DNA of 64,000 nucleotides, from assembly GCF_000186345.1 (NCBI RefSeq), contig NC_014962.1:4554450-4618449 (forward strand), given 5' to 3'. Both the position numbers and the translations under genes were made by a program. Shown in pieces: positions 62,032-64,000 of the stretch (position 1 is the stretch's first letter; every line of letters starts with the position of its first letter). The notes under the pieces were generated by a model, which was not told the origin of the DNA, made no database searches, and saw only the letters and a list, made by a program, of their open reading frames with translations. This DNA comes from Isosphaera pallida ATCC 43644 (lineage in GTDB: Bacteria; Planctomycetota; Planctomycetia; Isosphaerales; Isosphaeraceae).

Positions 62032-64000
62032 TCAGCGTCGAGGCGCGGCCTCCGCAGGCAGCGTGGAGGGGGTAGGCGAGCCACCCTCCAGAGCCGACTT
62101 GGACAGACTGCTTCGATAAGCCCGCACTCGGTCGCGGAGTGCCGCGGGGATGTTGCCCCGTAACCCTTCGGAGAGGCCCCTCACGTTATCCTGCGGCAGA
62201 GTTCCGCCGGCGCGGTTGGTGCGGGTACTGATCGTCGAGCCAGGACCGGTTCCCGGCACCGTGCGGTTGGGGTCGAAGGTCGGTTCCGGTCCCGTTGCCT
62301 GTGCGTCGATTTCACCGCCGGGCAAGGCTTGGCGCTGAGGAGCCCCCTCATAACGCTTGACGAACTGCTCCAAAGCCTGACGAGACAATCCAGTGTCACG
62401 TTCGAGTTGGCGGAGTTCGTCGGGGTTGGAAAGAGCTTCTTTCAAGCGTCTTAGGTTGACCGGGTTCTTGGTGGTGTCGGGAGCCACCGGGGAAGGGCCG
62501 GTGTTGGGAGGCTCACCAGGATTGACCCGCGCCGCGTCGGGATCAAGTTGCCGCTCCTTAGGCTGGAACGGGTTATCGCCCGGCTCGCGGTTCGGCATCC
62601 CTCCCGACTTGGAGTCAGCCCCCCGCCCCGGTTGGTCGGACGGTTCTCCATCTGGAGCCTGGCCTTGGTCTGGTTGCCCACCCTGACGACCCGGCTGGTT
62701 GGCCTGTCCCTCTCCCGGCTGGTTGGGTTGACCCTGCCCTGGTTGATTGACCCGCTGTTGCCGACCTCCTGACTCGCCGGACGGATTGGGTTGTCCCTCC
62801 GACTGACCTTTCGGATCGCCCTGGCCACCACGCTCCTGCTGAGCTTTGGGATCAGCTTGGCGATCGTTCATCTGCTCAGTTCGCTCGCCCTGACCCTGAC
62901 CACCACGCTCCTGCTGAGCCTTGGGATCAGCTTGGCGATCGTTCATCTGCTCAGCACGCTCGCCCTGGCCCTGACCGCCACGCTCCTGCTGAGCTTTGGG
63001 ATCAGCTTGTTGAGCTTGACCACCACGCTCCTGCTGAGCTTTGGGATCAGCTTGGCCCTGACCGCCACGCTCCTGCTGAGCTTTGGGATCAGCTTGGCGA
63101 TCGTTCATCTGCTCAGTTCGCTCGCCTTGACCCTGACCACCACGCTCTTGCTGAGCTTTGGGATCAGCTTGTTGAGCTTGACCGCCACGCTCTTGCTGAG
63201 CTTTGGGATCAGCTTGACCCTGACCACCACGCTCCTGCTGAGCTTTGGGATCAGCTTGGCGATCGTTCATCTGCTCAGTACGCTCGCCCTGGCCCTGACC
63301 ACCACGCTCCTGCTGAGCCTTGGGATCAGCTTGACCCTGACCGCCACGCTCCTGCTGAGCTTTGGGATCAGCTTGGCGATCGTTCATCTGCTCAGTACGC
63401 TCGCCCTGGCCCTGACCACCACGCTCCTGCTGAGCCTTGGGGTCAGCTTGTTGAGCTTGGCCGCCCCGCTCCTGTTGAGCTTTGGGATCGGCTTGGCGAT
63501 CGTTCATCTGCTCAGCACGCTCGCCCTGGCCCTGACCACCACGCTCCTGCTGGGCTTTGGGATCAGCTTGTTGAGCTTGGCCACCACGCTCCTGCTGAGC
63601 TTTGGGATCGGCTTGGCGATCGTTCATCTGCTCAGTTCGCTCGCCCTGACCCTGACCACCACGCTCCTGCTGAGCCTTGGGATCAGCTTGGCGATCGTTC
63701 ATCTGCTCAGTACGCTCGCCCTGGCCCTGACCACCACGCTCCTGCTGAGCCTTGGGATCGGCTTGGCGATCGTTCATCTGCTCAGCACGCTCGCCTTGAC
63801 CCTGACCACCACGCTCCTGCTGAGCTTTGGGATCGGCTTGGCCCTGGCCACCACGCTCCTGTTGAGCTTTGGGATCAGCTTGTTGAGCTTGACCGCCACG
63901 CTCTTGCTGAGCTTTGGGATCAGCTTGACCCTGACCACCACGCTCCTGCTGAGCTTTGGGATCAGCTTGGCGATCGTTCATCTGCTCAGTTCGCTCGCCT
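62032..64000 (-). CDS. Gln/Gly-rich tandem-repeat protein, C-terminal part (runs off right edge)
   Basis: At least 655 residues are visible with no start in view; the frame continues past the edge. The visible N-terminal 390 residues are 20 copies of ADPKAQQERGGQ, separated by GQ or AQQ, or by GQGERTEQMNDRQ/GQGERAEQMNDRQ. A second low-complexity zone follows (Pro/Gln/Gly, about 80 residues). Then comes a folded-looking segment, LRRLKEALSNPDELRQLERD with TGLSRQALEQFVKRYEG, and a basic tail ending LPAEAAPRR. The repeat is highly hydrophilic, charged and likely unstructured. The folded segment resembles C-terminal domains of large planctomycete coiled-coil/envelope proteins, but I cannot name a family. 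Confidence 0.8.
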   Translation of the reverse strand, partial: GERTEQMNDRQADPKAQQERGGQGQADPKAQQERGGQAQQADPKAQQERGGQGQADPKAQQERGGQGQGERAEQMNDRQADPKAQQERGGQGQGERTEQMNDRQADPKAQQERGGQGQGERTEQMNDRQADPKAQQERGGQAQQADPKAQQERGGQGQGERAEQMNDRQADPKAQQERGGQAQQADPKAQQERGGQGQGERTEQMNDRQADPKAQQERGGQGQADPKAQQERGGQGQGERTEQMNDRQADPKAQQERGGQGQADPKAQQERGGQAQQADPKAQQERGGQGQGERTEQMNDRQADPKAQQERGGQGQADPKAQQERGGQAQQADPKAQQERGGQGQGERAEQMNDRQADPKAQQERGGQGQGERTEQMNDRQADPKAQQERGGQGDPKGQSEGQPNPSGESGGRQQRVNQPGQGQPNQPGEGQANQPGRQGGQPDQGQAPDGEPSDQPGRGADSKSGGMPNREPGDNPFQPKERQLDPDAARVNPGEPPNTGPSPVAPDTTKNPVNLRRLKEALSNPDELRQLERDTGLSRQALEQFVKRYEGAPQRQALPGGEIDAQATGPEPTFDPNRTVPGTGPGSTISTRTNRAGGTLPQDNVRGLSEGLRGNIPAALRDRVRAYRSSLSKSALEGGSPTPSTLPAEAAPRR
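62816..64000. repeat. Coding tandem repeats of 42, 45 and 75 bp
   Basis: On the plus strand the unit reads CCACGCTCCTGCTGAGCTTT then GGGATCAGCTTG, followed by a variable linker. All unit lengths are multiples of 3, so the minus-strand frame stays open. Twenty core units are in the window, with only synonymous or near-synonymous differences, indicating recent expansion or gene conversion. Confidence 0.92.

Noticed and set aside
62816-64000. CRISPR-like regular repeats
   Set aside because: Units are multiples of 3, encode a repeated peptide in one open frame, and the spacers are themselves repeats. No cas genes are present.

Overview
The window is high-GC, densely coded bacterial chromosome and most resembles a planctomycete, probably of the Isosphaeraceae. 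The pointers are: a DUF1559 pseudopilin-like protein with an N-terminal [16 protein letters not shown] segment and a C-terminal H-x9-DG motif; a large Calx-beta surface protein with an LEARQLLA variant of the planctomycete LEPRxLLA motif; ExbB/ExbD and BlaI/M56 pairs; and several planctomycete-style hypothetical proteins. The genus is inference. I saw no tRNA, rRNA, CRISPR array, insertion sequence or prophage.

Layout. 1-6.5 kb (minus): polysaccharide export locus wzc (tyrosine kinase), O-antigen ligase/polymerase, wzm, wzt and wecB, with ATGA stop/start overlaps at two of the junctions. 7.2-11.6 kb: Calx-beta surface protein. 11.9-20 kb: a short SecA, a hypothetical protein, a Tat-exported beta-propeller, a solitary Mrr-type nuclease and a membrane protein. 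20.3-26.7 kb: a second Hsp70 system (TPR protein, J-like protein, GrpE-like, DnaK-like, zinc-ribbon protein). 26.9-33.5 kb: DUF1559 protein, exported hypothetical protein, ExbB-ExbD-ExbD transporter and a receiver/anti-sigma-type ATPase fusion. 33.8-41 kb: purEK, a blaI/M56 pair and glgB. 41.3-44.6 kb: a three-gene type III polyketide cassette (methyltransferase, flavoprotein, synthase).

44.7-55.5 kb is the most unusual part. A cytochrome c554-like protein is divergent from a NuoE-NuoF fusion. The fusion is followed by a protein carrying one [2Fe-2S] site, two [4Fe-4S] sites, two cyclic-nucleotide-binding domains and a four-cluster ferredoxin; then a frameshifted ORF, rpiA, a membrane protein with two H-x13-H helices (predicted di-haem b), and a membrane-anchored ten-haem cytochrome c. 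Together these read as an undescribed NADH-to-periplasm electron conduit. No hydrogenase, formate dehydrogenase or complex I membrane arm lies in the window.

55.6-64 kb: a pair of small hypothetical genes, ilvD behind a leader that can fold as an H-type pseudoknot, rplM-rpsI behind a good sigma-70-type promoter and leader hairpin, nadB, and the 3' part of a gene for a protein with at least 20 copies of a Gln/Gly-rich repeat, running off the right edge.

Translational coupling recurs (wecB/wzt, wzm/ligase, J-like/GrpE-like, purE/purK, methyltransferase/flavoprotein). Several starts were moved downstream of the longest possible reading frame because a Shine-Dalgarno sequence or family length supports it. 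All functional calls are by motif recognition from the translated sequence; no database search was possible.
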